64,000 nt of DNA from Charina bottae. Lineage: Eukaryota > Chordata > Lepidosauria > Squamata > Charinaidae. A program made the position numbers and the translations under genes. Location of the stretch: positions 75,811,355 through 75,875,354 of the forward strand of contig JALMGJ010000003.1 in assembly GCA_023362775.1 (NCBI GenBank), read 5' to 3'. The notes under the pieces were generated by a model, which was given only the letters and a program-made list of their open reading frames with translations, did not search any database and was not told where the DNA came from. Each line of letters starts with the position of its first letter. Within the stretch, counting starts at the first letter, position 1. Of this stretch, positions 9,478 through 21,074 are shown piece after piece.

Positions 9478-10235
9478 GAATTTTGGAACATGGAATATAC
9501 GGACACTGCAAGACAATATGGATAGTGAATGACCTGAACGTAGGACTGCCATTATTGCAAGGGAGCTGAGACGTTTTAATATCGATATAGCAGCACTCCA
9601 AGAAACTCGAAGAGCAGGAGAAGGACAGTTGAAGGAAGAAAAAGGAGGTTATACCTTCTTTTGGAAAGGACTGCCTAAACAAGAATGACGAATACATGGG
9701 GTAGGCTTTGCTATCAAAAACGACCTTGTGAAGCTCTTGTCAGAAGTTCCCACTGGGATTAACGAACGACTCTCAACTCTGCGAATAAAACTCGCCAAAA
9801 ACCAACAGGCAACTATCCTAACTGCGTACGCACCAACACTAGATGCAGATGAGGATACAGTATCAAGGAAAAAATTTATACCCAGCTGGACACCATCTTA
9901 TCAGAGATACCAAAGGAGGATAAAATTATCCTCCTGGGCGATTTCAATGCAAGAGTTGGGCGTGACTTTGATTTGTGGTCAGGGATCATTGGGAAAGAAG
10001 GAGTTGACAATAGCAACATGAATGGAATCTTACTTCTGACTAAATGTGCAGAGCATAACCTTGTCATTACTAACACACTCTTTCGCCAGAAAAATAAATT
10101 TAAAACATCATGGAAGCACCCATGGTCGAAGCACTGGCATAGATTATGTAATTGTCCGTGCTAGAGATCGCCGTGATGTACTTCTCACCAGAGCCATGAC
10201 GAGCGCCGATGACTGCTGGACAGACCATCGATTAA
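9478..10235 (+). pseudogene. RTE-like APE-type endonuclease domain (decayed)
   Basis: The reading frame opens with MNFGTWNIRTL, the usual N-terminus of an APE-like endonuclease. Further motifs are ALQETR (9592-9609 region), HGVGFAIK (about 9696-9719), TAYAPT (about 9820), LLGDFNARVG (about 9928-9960), and a downstream D...WTDHRLI block (about 10216-10236), each of which carries the acidic or His residues of this fold. The domain nicks target DNA to prime reverse transcription. TGA stops at 9530-9532 and 9686-9688 both sit where CGA would fit, so CpG decay explains them. Frame changes occur near 9865, 10105 and beyond. Upstream of 9478 the frame stays open to about 9260, so the true start is uncertain. 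Confidence 0.8.
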
Positions 10236-12610
10236 TTCAATCCACGATGGCCATAAAGATTGTCCCTCATCGTAGGCTCCAAGGAAGAAAACCAAGGTGT
10301 AAAATGAATACACTGGCCCTTCAAGATTCTACTAAACGAGCTTGCTTTCAATCAACTCTCAAGGAACATCTGCCTATGGAACTTCCTGAAAATGTTGAGG
10401 AACACTGGATTAAATTGAAGACTTCTATTATTTCAGCCTGTGAACAAACTACCGGATACCAAACTAAGAGACATCAGGACTGGCTTGATGAGAACGATAG
10501 TGAGATTGAACATATTATTGACAAGAAAAGGAAAGCCTTCCCGATATGGCAAAAAGATACTAACTGTGCCATTAAGAAAAAAATCTACGCCAGTGCAAAG
10601 GCAGAAGTCCAAAGAAGAACCAGAGAACCTAAGAACATATGGTGGATAAAAAAAGCCCAAGAAACACAACGTTTTGCAGATGCTCATGATGCATCCCTTA
10701 CGCTCAGTAGATGGTGCTAAACTTCTAAAGGACAAAGAGTCTATTGCACTGCGCTGGAAAGAGCATTACTACAATCTCCTTAATCGTCACTCTACTGTGG
10801 CTGATGAAGTCTTCTTGCAAATCCCGCAAAAACAAATAAGAAATGAGCTTGCAGTACCCCCTAGTTTGGAGGAAGTCAGTAAAGCCACTAAACAAATGAA
10901 AAATAACAAAACTAGTGGACCTGATGGGATTCCTGCTGAAGTCTTTAAAGAAGGCGGGCCTGAACTTACACAACAACTTCATAAGCTCATCAAAAAAATC
11001 TGGATGAGGGAGGAGATTCCAGCAGACTTTAGGGATGCCATAATTATCACTCTCTTTAAAAAGGGTGATAGAACAGACTGTGGAAACTATCGAGGCATCT
11101 CCCTTCTAGCCACAGCAGGCAAAATCCTGGCAAAGATCATCGCAAACCGTCTCCTATCTGTATCAGAAGACATCCTCCCTGAAATGCAAAATGGCTTCCG
11201 CCCTTCCAGGGGAACAGTGGATATGATCTTCACTGCACGACAGCTTCAAGAAAAATGCAAGGAGCAAAACCACCCTCTGTACATGGCGTTTATTGATCTG
11301 ACTAAAGCTTTTGATGCTGTAAATCGTACTGCTCTCTGGACCATCCTTCTGAAAATCGGATGCCCTGATAAATTTGTGAACATCTTGCGGCTACTCCATG
11401 ACGACATGATGGCAACAATCCTGAATAACAATGGCTCTCAAAGCGATCCATTTAAAGTGGAATCCGGCGTTAAACAGGGATGTGTTATTGCTCCAACCTT
11501 ATTCGCTATCTTCATCGCTATGATTACACACCTTGTTGAAGAGAAACTTCCTACTGGTGTAGAAATTATATATCGAACAGATGGAAAGCTTTTTAATCTT
11601 AGTAGGCTGAAAGCAAAAAATAAGGTAATTACAACTTCTGTTATAGAACTTCAATATGCTGATGATAACGTACAGTAGTCTGTGCACACTCCGAGGAAGA
11701 TCTTCAAACTATCCTAAACATCTTTGTAGACGCATATGAAAAGCTCGGCCTCTCGATTAACATTAAAAAAACCAAAGTGCTTTACCAGCAAGTTCAAACC
11801 AATCCCTCCGCAGCGCCATCAATCCAGCTTAAAGGTGTGTCACTAGAAAATGTCGACCACTTTTCTTATCTCGGCAGCCACCTATCTACAAAAGCCGACA
11901 TTGACGCTGAAATTCAGCATCGCCTGAGCTCTGGGAGTATAGCTTTCTCCCGAATGAAGCATAGAGTATTTGAGGATCGGGACATTCGCAGGGAGACCAA
12001 AATGCTTGTTTACAAAGCCATTGTACTACCAACCCTTCTGTACGCCTGTGAAACATGGACCCTCTACAAACGCCACCTCCAACTTCTTGAAAGATTCCAT
12101 CAACGCTGCTTCTGAAAAATTCTGCAAATTACTTGGGAAGATAGGCGGACTAATGTTAGCGTATTAGAAGAAGCGAAAACCACCAGCATTGAAACAATGA
12201 TCATCCAACATCAACTTCACTGGACTGGTCATGTTGTTCGAATGCCTGACCATCGTCTTCCAAAGCAGCTACTTTACTCCCAACTTAAGAATGGAAAACG
12301 GAATATTGGTGGACAGCAAAAGAGATTCAAAGATACTCTCAAAGCTAATTTTAAAAAATGTAATATCAGCATTGAGAACTGGGAAGCCCTAACTCATGAG
12401 CGTTTCAGTTGGAGGTCAGCCTTTATTAATGGCGCTATGGACTTTGAAGAAGCACGAGTACAGGGCGAAAGGGAGAAAAGAGCTAAAAGGAAGGCACGTC
12501 AGGCAAACCCTCATCATGACCATCTCCCACCCGGAAACCTATGCCCTCATTGTGGGGGGTTGTGCGGATCCAGAATTGGCCTTTACAGCCACTTACGGAT
12601 CCACTGTTAA
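10236..12610 (+). pseudogene. RTE-like reverse transcriptase and C-terminal finger (decayed)
   Basis: A linker is followed, in the frame 10674-11678, by a full set of RT blocks: KTSGPDGIPAEVF, LFKKGDRTDCGNYRGISLL, QNGFRPSRGT, AFIDLTKAFDAV, SGVKQGCVIAPTLF and finally YADD (about 11656). A frameshift comes directly after YADD. The next segment (11777-12610) carries FSYLGSHLS, LLYACETWTLY and HWTGHVVRMPD, normal for the post-RT region of RTE-type elements, with one TGA at 12113-12115 at a likely former CGA. The end has CPHCGGLCGSRIGLYSHLRIH, a C2H2-like finger that may bind RNA or target DNA. Stop TAA at 12608-12610. Confidence 0.85.
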
Positions 12611-12677
12611 AATTTTACCTTTGGAAGACAATCTTACTCGGCTACGAGTGATCGCCAATGATGATCTTCTGCCATGA

Positions 12678-13620
12678 GATCTTTCCTCCTAAATCCTCTG
12701 GCTCTTCAAGAGCCTTGCACAAATAATTAACAAAATAACATATGCCAAACATATACCTGGGAATTGCTGACCAAGTAAAAGAAGTTAATGTGAATCCTGA
12801 TAACCAGTGCAAAACTATCATCCACAGCCCCAGATAAAGGAGAACTCAACCCATCTTAAACTGGGCTCGAACACCCAGTGTGAATTAGATGCATCTCACC
12901 TAATCTATTGCATCTGGGGACCTGGGCCACTATGTGTTAATTTATTCTAATTTTAATTAGGCATCCCTCAATGATGTGTTTCTAAAGTTGGAATGCTCAC
13001 TGAAGGTGTTACTATTTCAGTGCTTTGGGACCACAATATCACACCCTTTGATAAAGGACGGGGGAATGTGTATGCCACAGTGTTTAACTATTTGCTACGA
13101 GGCAGGTTCAGACAAATGGCCAAACAAAGGCTCAACATCCCAGCTGTATGAAACACAGAACCTCCCTCTCTAGCAAATAAGCCTTTCAGTGAAGCTGTGC
13201 TTCCGTCATGACAATTCGACATTACCGAGGACAGTTGAGACAGCCTTCTAAGGTGGGTGCAATCAAATAAACAGAGATGTGTTGCATATGTGGGCAAGAC
13301 AGGGGGCTTTCGGTTCTCCCTCCCCAAAAAACCTATGTTATAACCGATTTTAAGGTTTACAAACAAAATAGTAGGACACGACACTATCAGTTTTTGGCAA
13401 TGGTAATGCCAAGTTTCAGCAGCCCTACTGAGACTACGTCAACAAAGGGAAAGGTTTTTTGGGGGGTGAATGCCACCTCAGCCCCCTTTTAGCCCAGAAG
13501 GAGCCTTGTTGAGCAGACTAGAGTAAAGCTGCAAAGATGAATTGAAATGTTGATGGGGTAGATATAAAGAAGAGTGTGGTGGCTTTACCACTGAGCGGAT
13601 ATTTAAATATGGATCTCTCC
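12678..13620. other. No gene recognised; AT-rich unique sequence
   Basis: The stretch around 12900-12985 (TTAATTTATTCTAATTTTAATTAGGCATCC) is rich in homeodomain-like TAATT cores, but this alone does not show function. Frames at 12976-13173 and 13088-13384 have no known domain. Confidence 0.45.
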
Positions 13621-13975
13621 ATCCCCAGTCTAAGGGGCATGGTGGCTCAGCGGGTAAGATGCCAGGCTTGTCGATCGGAAGATCACACGTTCGGAGGTTC
13701 GAATCCCTAGTCTCGCGTGACGGAGTGAGCTCCTGCACTCGCCCCAGCTCTTGCCAACCTAGCAATTCGAAAGCATGCAAATGCAAGTAGATTAATAGGT
13801 ACCACTTCGGTGGGAAGGTAACAGCGTTCCGCATGCGTCACGCTGGCCACGTGACCGTGGAAGCGTCTTCGGACAGCGCTGGCTCTTTGGCTAACAAACG
13901 GAGATGAGCACCGGCCCCTAGAGTCGGACACGACTGCACAAATGTGCGGGGGGAACCATTTTATCCCCAGTCTAA
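13621..13975 (+). mobile_element. tRNA-derived SINE, complete, with 13-bp TSD
   Basis: Perfect direct repeats ATCCCCAGTCTAA at 13621-13633 and 13963-13975 flank the SINE at 13634-13962. Head GGGCATGGTGGCTCAGCGGG; 3' part GAGTCGGACACGACTGCAC followed by a C-poor, G-rich GTGCGGGGGGAACC end. Same family as 5739-6064. Confidence 0.92.
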
Positions 13976-15956
13976 ACCACTGATTAACTGCTATAGTGTC
14001 CCATTGCTGTTTTGTCCCAGTATGCAATATGGTTATGAGTTTTTTTGTATGGAATCCCAATCCCCACCCTACCTCTGCTCCTTTTCCCACCCATACGCAC
14101 CAATCCTGTGCCAAAATCTGTATTCCAATTTCTTCAAACCTTTTCTCTGCAAACAAGGCTTCTGCTTTTCTATCTCATGCAAGGTGAGCTTTAGAATTCC
14201 CTTTGCATTTCATTTATTTGGGCGGTATCTTTCAGCTTCCATCATTATTGTGAAGTGGCAGAGAGGATGATGTAGTTGTTTTCATGGCACGGCTGTCTTG
14301 CTCCCTGTATCTCCCTGGCTAATCACTCACTTTGATCTGGAAAAGCCCAAAGGACCATGAAGTCCATCATGATGCCCCTTGGTGGGGGTGTCTGCAGGGC
14401 CATCTTCACTTTTTTTACTCATCTGCACACACCCCTGCCCCTTGGGGTTTAATTGAAGTACAGGAAGCTAAACAGAGAATGAATTATGCTTTGAAAGATA
14501 GGACCTGCGCAAGGACCCTTAGGTTTCTCTTATTTGAAAGTAAACGCCAGAAGAAATCCAATCCCCACTCTTCAGAATTTTACCCAGTGTTATCTTCCTC
14601 TGAAAAAGCATTCAAAAGCCATTTCTTTTCTCTGAAATTGAACGGTCAGCACTGCACAGATATACATTCCTGCCCATTTAGTCCAATAGGCAACTGATGA
14701 AATGCACCCACTTCGCAAAAGATTCTGCCATGCTCCATTTGTTAATCTTTAAAGCACCACGAAACAACTTCCTGGTTTGTTTGCTATTTGTTTTGGCTTC
14801 CTTGTGCTTGCTGCAAGGGATTAATATAGCTATGAAAATTATTAGTGTACATTTGTTGTTACTGATCCACCTCTCCCCCAAAGTGGCATCACAGCCAGCT
14901 TGTTTTGCTCAATCTATGCCATCTCCGGCTTCGAGACACAAAGTGTCCTGTCATGTTTCTTGCTGGCTGAAAGCAGGAGGAGGAGGAACAGATCCAGCCT
15001 ATCAGGATGCGCCTGTGTCTTTTAGCACTGCTTTGTCTCTTGGACATTTCATCTCCTGCAGCACTGGCTGTAATTAAATCTAGGCTGCGAGTTAGGAAAT
15101 GCAATACCTTTGGGGAATTCACCTAGATCTGCAGGAACAGCACAAAAGAGCCCTGATGAGTAATGGATTCAAAGGCACAGAATGACAACAATGAGCTATT
15201 AAAGATTTTAAGCTCCTTAAAAGTGGCGAGGAGTGGGAAGTCAGAGGGCTGCCTCATACGATCTCTGTGCAAGGAAAGCATCCCCCTTTTGATTAGTGCT
15301 CTCTGCAATCAACTAGAGGGCCATCTAAGAGCAGAGGATCTGCACAAAGGCGTTGGGCAACTGCCACTGAATGGAAATACTGGCTGCACAATACACACAA
15401 ACAATGTACTGTATATGATGCTAGCATTATCAGGCAGCAAGTTACGTATTTGAGATCTGGAAGAAAAGGAGGTGGTTACCCACATTACTCCCAAAGTTGC
15501 TCTGGCGTCTGGGGAGAGAAATGCTCTTTATTTCTCAGAGCTGTTATTTCTCATTCTCTTCTAAGGGTTCAAGGCAGCCTATAGTCCCACTCTTTATCCT
15601 TATGAAAGCTGATGTGGATTAGATTAAAGCTGGTCCAGGATTATTCAGTCTTTTGGTGTGGAGATATGAACCCTGACTTTCTCAGTCTAACTATATTAAT
15701 TTATTTGGTAGATTTGTACACTACAAGGATTGACACTCCAGTGCTTACACGATGCTGATTCCCTCCAAGACTGGAGGCTCCCTTCTTACCCTCTGGGGCA
15801 GGGTTGCTATTGCTATCTGTGAAGTATCAATACCTTACCTTTTAAAGGCTGTCAACTTGTTTTATCTTCAAGAATAGATTTGGATTGATTTTTTGAGAAC
15901 ACTGAGATTAGGGTCTGAGCTTAAAGCAAGTGGCCACATTTTCAGCTTTTGTTTAC
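13976..15956. other. Repeat-poor stretch; no exon identified
   Basis: No transposon signature was found over almost 2 kb. Frames at 13944-14270, 14332-14697, 14697-15077 and 15163-15453 are open for 96-126 codons but show no domain and poor coding character. The balanced, low-repeat DNA at 14680-15460 could hold conserved non-coding elements. Confidence 0.45.
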
Positions 15957-16012
15957 AACAGCTTTCTCCAACCTGGTCTGTTGGGACTACAATTCTCCAA
16001 ATTCCCAGCCAG
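15957..16012 (+). repeat. Short 'CAGCYTTCYCCAACC' type repeat fragment
   Basis: CAGCTTTCTCCAACCTGGTC is followed by GGACTACAATTCTCC and CCCAGCCAG. Similar openings are at about 26927 and 36727. It is probably an old hAT-type short element common in sauropsids; no TSD was seen. Confidence 0.4.
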
Positions 16013-16054
16013 AAAGATCAACACTTCTGGAGCATATGAGGTTGGGATAGAATG

Positions 16055-16205
16055 ATCTAGATCAGTGTTTTTCAACCTTGACAACTTTAAGACGTGTGGA
16101 CTTCAACTCCCAGAATTCCCCAGCCAGCATGGCTGGCTGGGCAATTCTGGGAGTTGAAGTCCACACATCTTAAATTTGCCAAGGTTGAAAAACACTTATC
16201 TAGAG
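16055..16205. mobile_element. hAT-type foldback element with 8-bp TSD
   Basis: TSD ATCTAGAT (16055-16062) and ATCTAGAG (16198-16205), one change. The 135-bp element (16063-16197) is nearly one long hairpin: its first 60 bases, from CAGTGTTTTTCAACCTTG through GGACTTCAACTCCCAGAATT, pair with the last 60. A relative lies at 41565-41667. TA is at positions 4-5 of the TSD. Confidence 0.85.
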
Positions 16206-17585
16206 ACACACATAGTCTCTTTCTGTTGAAGCTCAGGATCTGGGTGGAGGAATAAGAGCCAGAAGCTGAGCCAAAACTGGTCTAAACAACAATAAAAACA
16301 CCTGTGCAACTCTACCACCCTGCCCTCTTACAGCAGTTGCAGTCTTGGTTTAACTGCACATAATTGTGGAAAAAACATCTCAGAAGGAGACAATAGCAAA
16401 TCTGCCATGTACTTTTGCCAAGATGTCTCCATGGATGGAATCATCAAGAGGTGAGCTTGACTTGAGGGCATCTTTATCTTTAATGCACTAGGAATAAATT
16501 GGGTATCTCTAACTTTCTCGTATGTACAAGAATGCACATGGACATACAGATATCATTCACAAAGATAAAAAGTCTGAGATCTCTTTTTCCTATCTAAACA
16601 TGAGTAATCTTAGGGAGATATAGAAAGACAGTAGCATTTTCTCTGACCTTGGGTATTTTAATTTCAGCTGTGATGGGGAGGTCAGTGTGGCCTTCATCCT
16701 CATGTCACACTGGGAAGGAATAATTTTTATAAAGTCCAGAGTGCCTGATAAAGAAGAAACAAGTGAGAATTGTTTGAGCACAGTCTAATAATTTATCCTG
16801 GTCACATGGATAAAACAAAGGAAAAAATAGTAAGTCTTGCACCCTAATCTGGAATTCTCACTTACAGAATTTTTCTAGATTTCTTATGCATGTCCTCTAA
16901 GGAATGTCAACCACCTCTCTTCCCCACCTCTAGGCTACATAAAATTAAGAGAAATGGGCATAAGAGATTGTAGCTCTTTTCAAACAAAAGAATTGTTAAC
17001 TCAGTGAATGCAAGAATAAGAAGCAGGAGCCACTGAGGTTAATCTCACCCTCATGTCAGTACAATCTCACTATGCCCCCCAAATTCACATCTTCTTGTAA
17101 ACATGAAGAAAACCTCTACATCCCTGTATACAGTAGCAGTTTCTACACAGCCAAGATTCCTGAGTATATGGAAACTCTTTGACCAGATTAATTGGGGGAG
17201 GGGCTACTATTGGACATATGTTCAGAAGATCACTGCACATGTGTGAAAAACAGCCCCATGCCCCCGGAATTGGTGCTGCACTACCTATTCTACAGGGAAC
17301 AGCAGCTTTACCATGGGGATGATTACTCCATGGAATCAGAACTGACAACTGAAGGCCAGCTCCTCCCTTTCTTTCCTCCTGTAAAGCTGACCCCATGGAT
17401 TAGGCACTGCAGCACCTAATCTGTGGATGGATGTGTTTTGGACACATATCTATCAGACTTCTGGAAGATCAGTGGACATGTCAAAAACTGCTGATGAGGT
17501 ATTGCTATGCCTTCTCCTCCAGGGCTGGGTGAGCAGCTTTACTTCAGGAAGTGGTGACAAAACCCTCCTTCTACCTGTTGGTAAA
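16206..17585. other. No gene recognised
   Basis: Short frames at 16328-16537, 16590-16781, 17085-17396 and 17192-17419 have no domain. No transposon ends were recognised. Confidence 0.45.
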
Positions 17586-17723
17586 AGGTAAAGGTAAAGG
17601 TTCCCCCCGCACATTTGTGCAGTCGTGTCCGACTCTAGGGGCCGGTGCTCATCTCCATTTGTTAGCCAAAGAGCCAGCGCTGTCCGAAGACGCTTCCACA
17701 GTCATGTGGCGGGCATGACGCAC
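17586..17723 (-). mobile_element. tRNA-derived SINE, 3' part only
   Basis: The (GGTAAA) tail and the GTCGTGTCCGACTC block are intact. The copy stops at GGGCATGACGCAC, so the tRNA-like head is absent. It abuts a copia LTR fragment at 17724, so it is either 5'-truncated or cut by a deletion. Confidence 0.85.
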
Positions 17724-17801
17724 AGCAAATCAGCATGCCTCATTAGCATGTGGATGAGTTCGTTCTAGGATGCAATTCTCTATATGCTTCTGGAGGAAGC
17801 T
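17724..17801 (+). mobile_element. Ty1/copia LTR fragment (upstream copy)
   Basis: The 78 bp AGCAAATCAGCATG ... GGAGGAAGCT repeat, with one visible change, the sequence at 18201-18262 plus 18539-18553 inside the downstream LTR. It lies directly before the RNase H region, so everything between (gag, protease, integrase and RT) has been lost. Confidence 0.75.
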
Positions 17802-18156
17802 AGTCGCAAGCAGACTATATTGGCACAGTTAACCACTGAAGCGGAGTATGTCTCAGCAGCTGAGACATGTGCAGAGGTGCAATAGCTCAAGTATTTACTT
17901 AAGGATCTGGGGGTTAGTGATCCTGCTCCAATAAGTGTCTTTGAGGACAACCAAAGTTGTATAAGACTCTCTCTATCAAAGAAGGTGGGAGGGCGGACCA
18001 AGCACATGTTTGTTACCACGTGATTAGAGAGGCACAGGTGACAGGACTAATACATTTGGAGTATTGTCCCTCAGAGAGCATGATCACAGACATCCTGACA
18101 AAGCCACTCGCAAAGGGTGTCTATCAAGGCCTACGAAGTGAGTTAAATCTTGTGTA
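17802..18156 (+). pseudogene. Ty1/copia RNase H fragment
   Basis: Translation gives SRKQTILAQLTTEAEYVSAAET, then a DNQSC block and, after frame changes, HVxYHVIREAQ and a closing LTKPLAKGVYQGLR. These are the last motifs of the copia polyprotein RNase H (EAEY, DN.SC, H.IRE, D.LTK). In-frame stops and at least one frameshift show that it is dead. It is followed by a purine tract (GAGAAGGGG, about 18179-18187) and the LTR start. Confidence 0.75.
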
Positions 18157-18187
18157 GGCATGATGCATGACTTGATTTGAGAAGGGG

Positions 18188-18960
18188 TGTTGGAGGTCCC
18201 AGCAAATCAGCATGCCTCATTAGCATGTGGATGAGTTCATTCTAGGATGCAATTCTCTATATCAGAGCTTTCCAAACTGTGTGTCGCGACACAAAAGTGT
18301 GTCGCCACACACAGCGTGGTGTGTCGCCACACCACCCGGAAGTGGCGGCGTGCGCGTGCGCGGCAGCAGTGGCAGCGGCGAGGCATCAGTTGTTCTGCAT
18401 TTTAGCGGCGGCTGCCGCCGCCGCTGCCACCATGCACGCACACGCCGTCGCACCCCCCCGTGTCGCCGCCGTGCGCACGCACACCGCCGCTGCTGGTGTG
18501 TCACCAGCGGCGGCACTTTGGAAAGCCCTGCTCTATATGCTTCTGGAGGAAGCTGTTTGTTGTGTCCCCCCCCCCCCACATTCCTCTGCTCTCTACCTCC
18601 TTATACCATCTGAGAAGGAAGCATGCTGCTGCTGCTCCTTCCATCTAGGAGCCATGCCTGGGCCTAGAGTCAGGAGGTTCCCCCTTTCCACAAGCAGCCT
18701 TTAGCAGCAATGAGGGCTAAGGGTCAATTCACTTTAGGGAAAGAAAGAAGAACAAGAATCATATTTCCTGAATGGATGTAACTGGACGAAATAAACGAGT
18801 TTTTCGTGCTTATTTTTGTGCTTTTGTGCTTATTTGTGAACCTATTTTGTCTAAGTGTGCAATTCTTTATGCTTGGGTGGGCTAAGTGCGTAAGATCAAT
18901 AACCTATATTTCTCTAACGTGCTCATCAACGCTATTTTAGACAATACTCTTTTCTGTGCA
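18188..18960 (+). mobile_element. Ty1/copia LTR, 3' boundary not fixed
   Basis: The sequence begins TGTTGG directly after a polypurine tract and contains the word series shared with 17724-17801. A hAT element (18263-18530) splits it. A C-run of thirteen bases lies at about 18567-18579. AATAAA-like and T-rich words at 18790-18840 fit an LTR R/U5 zone. Without a complete second LTR the end is a guess. Confidence 0.55.
18255..18538. mobile_element. Short hAT element, family 1 (subtype b), perfect TSD
   Basis: TSD CTCTATAT at 18255-18262 and 18531-18538. The element (18263-18530) starts CAGAGCTTTCCAAACTGTG and ends TTTGGAAAGCCCTG. Its interior differs from subtype a: it lacks the 55-60-bp units and has GC-rich, self-complementary GGCGGC runs and several GTGTCGCCACAC palindromes. 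The GC content is far above that of the surrounding LTR. Confidence 0.93.
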
Positions 18961-19624
18961 TGTCTTTTTGCTGTATTAAGCTCTGCTCCATTCAGTGGTT
19001 TTAGCTGTCCACTAATGGTTTCACTACCCACCCTCATTCTACCATTCTTCCAAGGCCTGGCATCCCAAAGATCCATTGGCAGGGTTGGCAAGTGAAGAGG
19101 GAGAAATGGCTCTTTGGCTCAATGGGAGATCTGGAATGGCCCTGAAAATCAGCAGCCTGTGACTGCAGCAGCCTCAGGTGTCCAATAGGAGCAGAGCATA
19201 TTCCTTCTAGGGGAGATGCTGCAGATGGTGCCAGAAGCAGCAACAGGAAAACACCCCTTTAGAAGTGGAACAGGCAAATACAAGGACAGGCTGCCTCCAC
19301 GATGGGTTGGGGGCCAGTTGAAAGCAACATCATCCACTTATGTCCTCTAAATATGGTCGCTGAGGTATTGCTAATAGTGCAGAACAGCCTTCTGGCATGC
19401 CAGAGCTGGGCTGGAAATTATAGACCACCACTAAGTGGCATAAAAGAGTTCTCTGTATCTCTTTGTGGCCATCTAGTTCACAGCTGAGTGATGGCTGACC
19501 AAAGAAGACCAGCAGAGGTGGTGGTAGCTGGTAGCTCTTCCCTTGCTCATTCCCCACTTCCTTCCATGCCAGTCTTTGGCTATTGGGGCTCCATTCCTGG
19601 GCTGCAAAAATCCAAACAACCAAC
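18961..19624. other. No gene recognised
   Basis: Open frames on both strands (19034-19243, 19330-19803) lack a domain; the minus-strand frame simply runs through the BovB end. Nothing else identified. Confidence 0.45.
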
Positions 19625-19850
19625 AGAAGAGAGGACTCACTGGAAAAGACCCTGATGCTGGGAAAGACTGAAGGCAAAAGGAGAAGGGGACGGCAGAGGA
19701 TGAGATGGTTAGATACTGTAGCTTCACCGATGTAATGAACATGAATTTGAGTAAACTCCAGGAGACAGTGGAGGACAGGAAGGCCTGGCGTGCTATGGTC
19801 CATGAGGTCACGAAGAGTCGGACACGACTAAATGACTGAACAACGACAAA
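19625..19850 (+). mobile_element. BovB (RTE) LINE 3' end
   Basis: The block runs GGAAAAGACCCTGATGCTGG, GGGGACGGCAGAGGATGAGATGG, GACAGGAAGGCCTGGCGTG, and ends GTCACGAAGAGTCGGACACGACTAAATGACTGAACAACGACAA. This is the end of the BovB ORF (GRRRGRQRMRWL-like coding, then KDRKAWRAMVHEVTKSRTRLND-like coding) and its short 3' UTR. The copy is heavily 5'-truncated. BovB is abundant in squamates and known for horizontal transfer. Confidence 0.88.
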
Positions 19851-20985
19851 AAATGACAGCAAAGAAATGGAAAACACGTTAGCTATTTGCTGCTCTCCAA
19901 CAGTCATCCCGATTTTTGCACTCCAAATATGGTAGACCTACCTAACCCACACAATGAGGTTTTGTGAAAAAAGTGGGTGGCAAGGGGGATCCACCACCAC
20001 TCCGTGTGTTTGTGGGCTGCAAGGCGTCTACCTCCCCTGCCTTTACTATATTTATGTTACTGTCTTTGATCTCATCCATCTACCTAATCTACTGTCTTCC
20101 CCTCCTTCTATTTCCACAATCTTGTCAAACCTAATAATTTTTTCTAGTCCATCACATGTTTAAAAAATGTGAGTTTCTGCTTGCCCATAAGTGCCTCAAG
20201 GAGGAAGCAAGTTTGATTAATTGGTTCTACTTGCAGCCCATGGTACCCTTGGCAACTGTCTCAAAATTCATAATTTGAAGGTGTCTATCTTCTCTCCCTC
20301 TTGCTCAGTTTCTCACTTTCTCAGTGTCCATCTTTCCCAGCCATATATAGTACTACTAGAAAGGCCATTGTTTTAACTATTCTGATCTTTGCAGTCACTT
20401 ATCTTTTATGGTCTTGTCTAAACCTGGCATTGGCTTCTTCTCTTGGATTAACTGCCCTCTGTACTTCTCCGGTACATCATCCATCTTTATCTTCCTTGAT
20501 GGGAAGAAAAGAATAATAAGAGATAGAACAAAATATGGGGCTTTGTTTAATAGGAATCAGATAGATAAAAATAATAAAAGAGGTTGGTAAGATAAAGCTT
20601 TTTATTCTTTTAGTATCTAAATAGTTTGAGATCCAGGTGTTGATAGGACAGTTGGGACCATTCCTAATATATTCTCTTTTCAAAAATGGACAGTGTGTTA
20701 ATGTAAACTCCATAAAGCAATAAATAGCAGGTAACAGGAATAATCCAGGATGCTTGGCTACAAGTTAAACTAGCTCTATATTTTCCTGATCACCAAAGGC
20801 AACTATACGTTCAGGACAGAGAGTACATCAAATTCCATGCAAGTGAGTAAGCACAAAGGAGAGAGGAAAACAGATTGCTCCCTTTCCTCCACCTTGCTGA
20901 CTTTTCATACTAGGCTCAAGAGGGAGACCCCTCACATTATACTCAGTGTGGAAATGCAAGACACTGGCAAAGGACAGTTTGGCCC
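19851..20985. other. No gene recognised
   Basis: AT-rich sequence with short frames and no transposon signature that I can name. Confidence 0.45.
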
Positions 20986-21062
20986 ACCCATACTCAGCTA
21001 AGGGTTAAGCAGCAGTTGGACTGGATGGCCCCAATGGCCCCTTCCAACTCTGTGATTCTAAG
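20986..21062 (+). mobile_element. CR1-type LINE 3' tail
   Basis: GCAGTTGGACTGGATGGCCC, CCCTTCCAACTCTGTGATTCTA is the characteristic CR1 3' end with its 8-bp ATTCTRTG unit, here reduced to about one copy. Confidence 0.75.
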
Positions 21063-21074
21063 AACTGTTCTTCC

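Larger units (their letters stand above)
8776..12677 (+). mobile_element. Full-length RTE-like non-LTR retrotransposon with perfect TSD
   Basis: A perfect 14-bp direct repeat ATCTTCTGCCATGA lies at 8776-8789 and 12664-12677. The element between (8790-12663, 3,874 bp) holds a structured 5' leader of about 690 bp, one long decayed ORF with an APE-type endonuclease, a reverse transcriptase and a C-terminal C2H2-like finger, and a 3' untranslated region of only about 53 bp ending in an ATG-type short repeat. A short 3' UTR and a microsatellite-like tail are typical of the RTE clade, and the endonuclease resembles the one that gave rise to CFDP2 in ruminants. I suspect the RTE-X group but cannot prove it. 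The copy is dead: several in-frame TGA codons at former CGA positions, plus frameshifts. Confidence 0.9.

Noticed and set aside
18227..18704. Overlapping open frames of 128 and 141 codons with alanine and arginine repeats
   Set aside because: They run through the GC-rich hAT element and LTR; low complexity explains the long frames.
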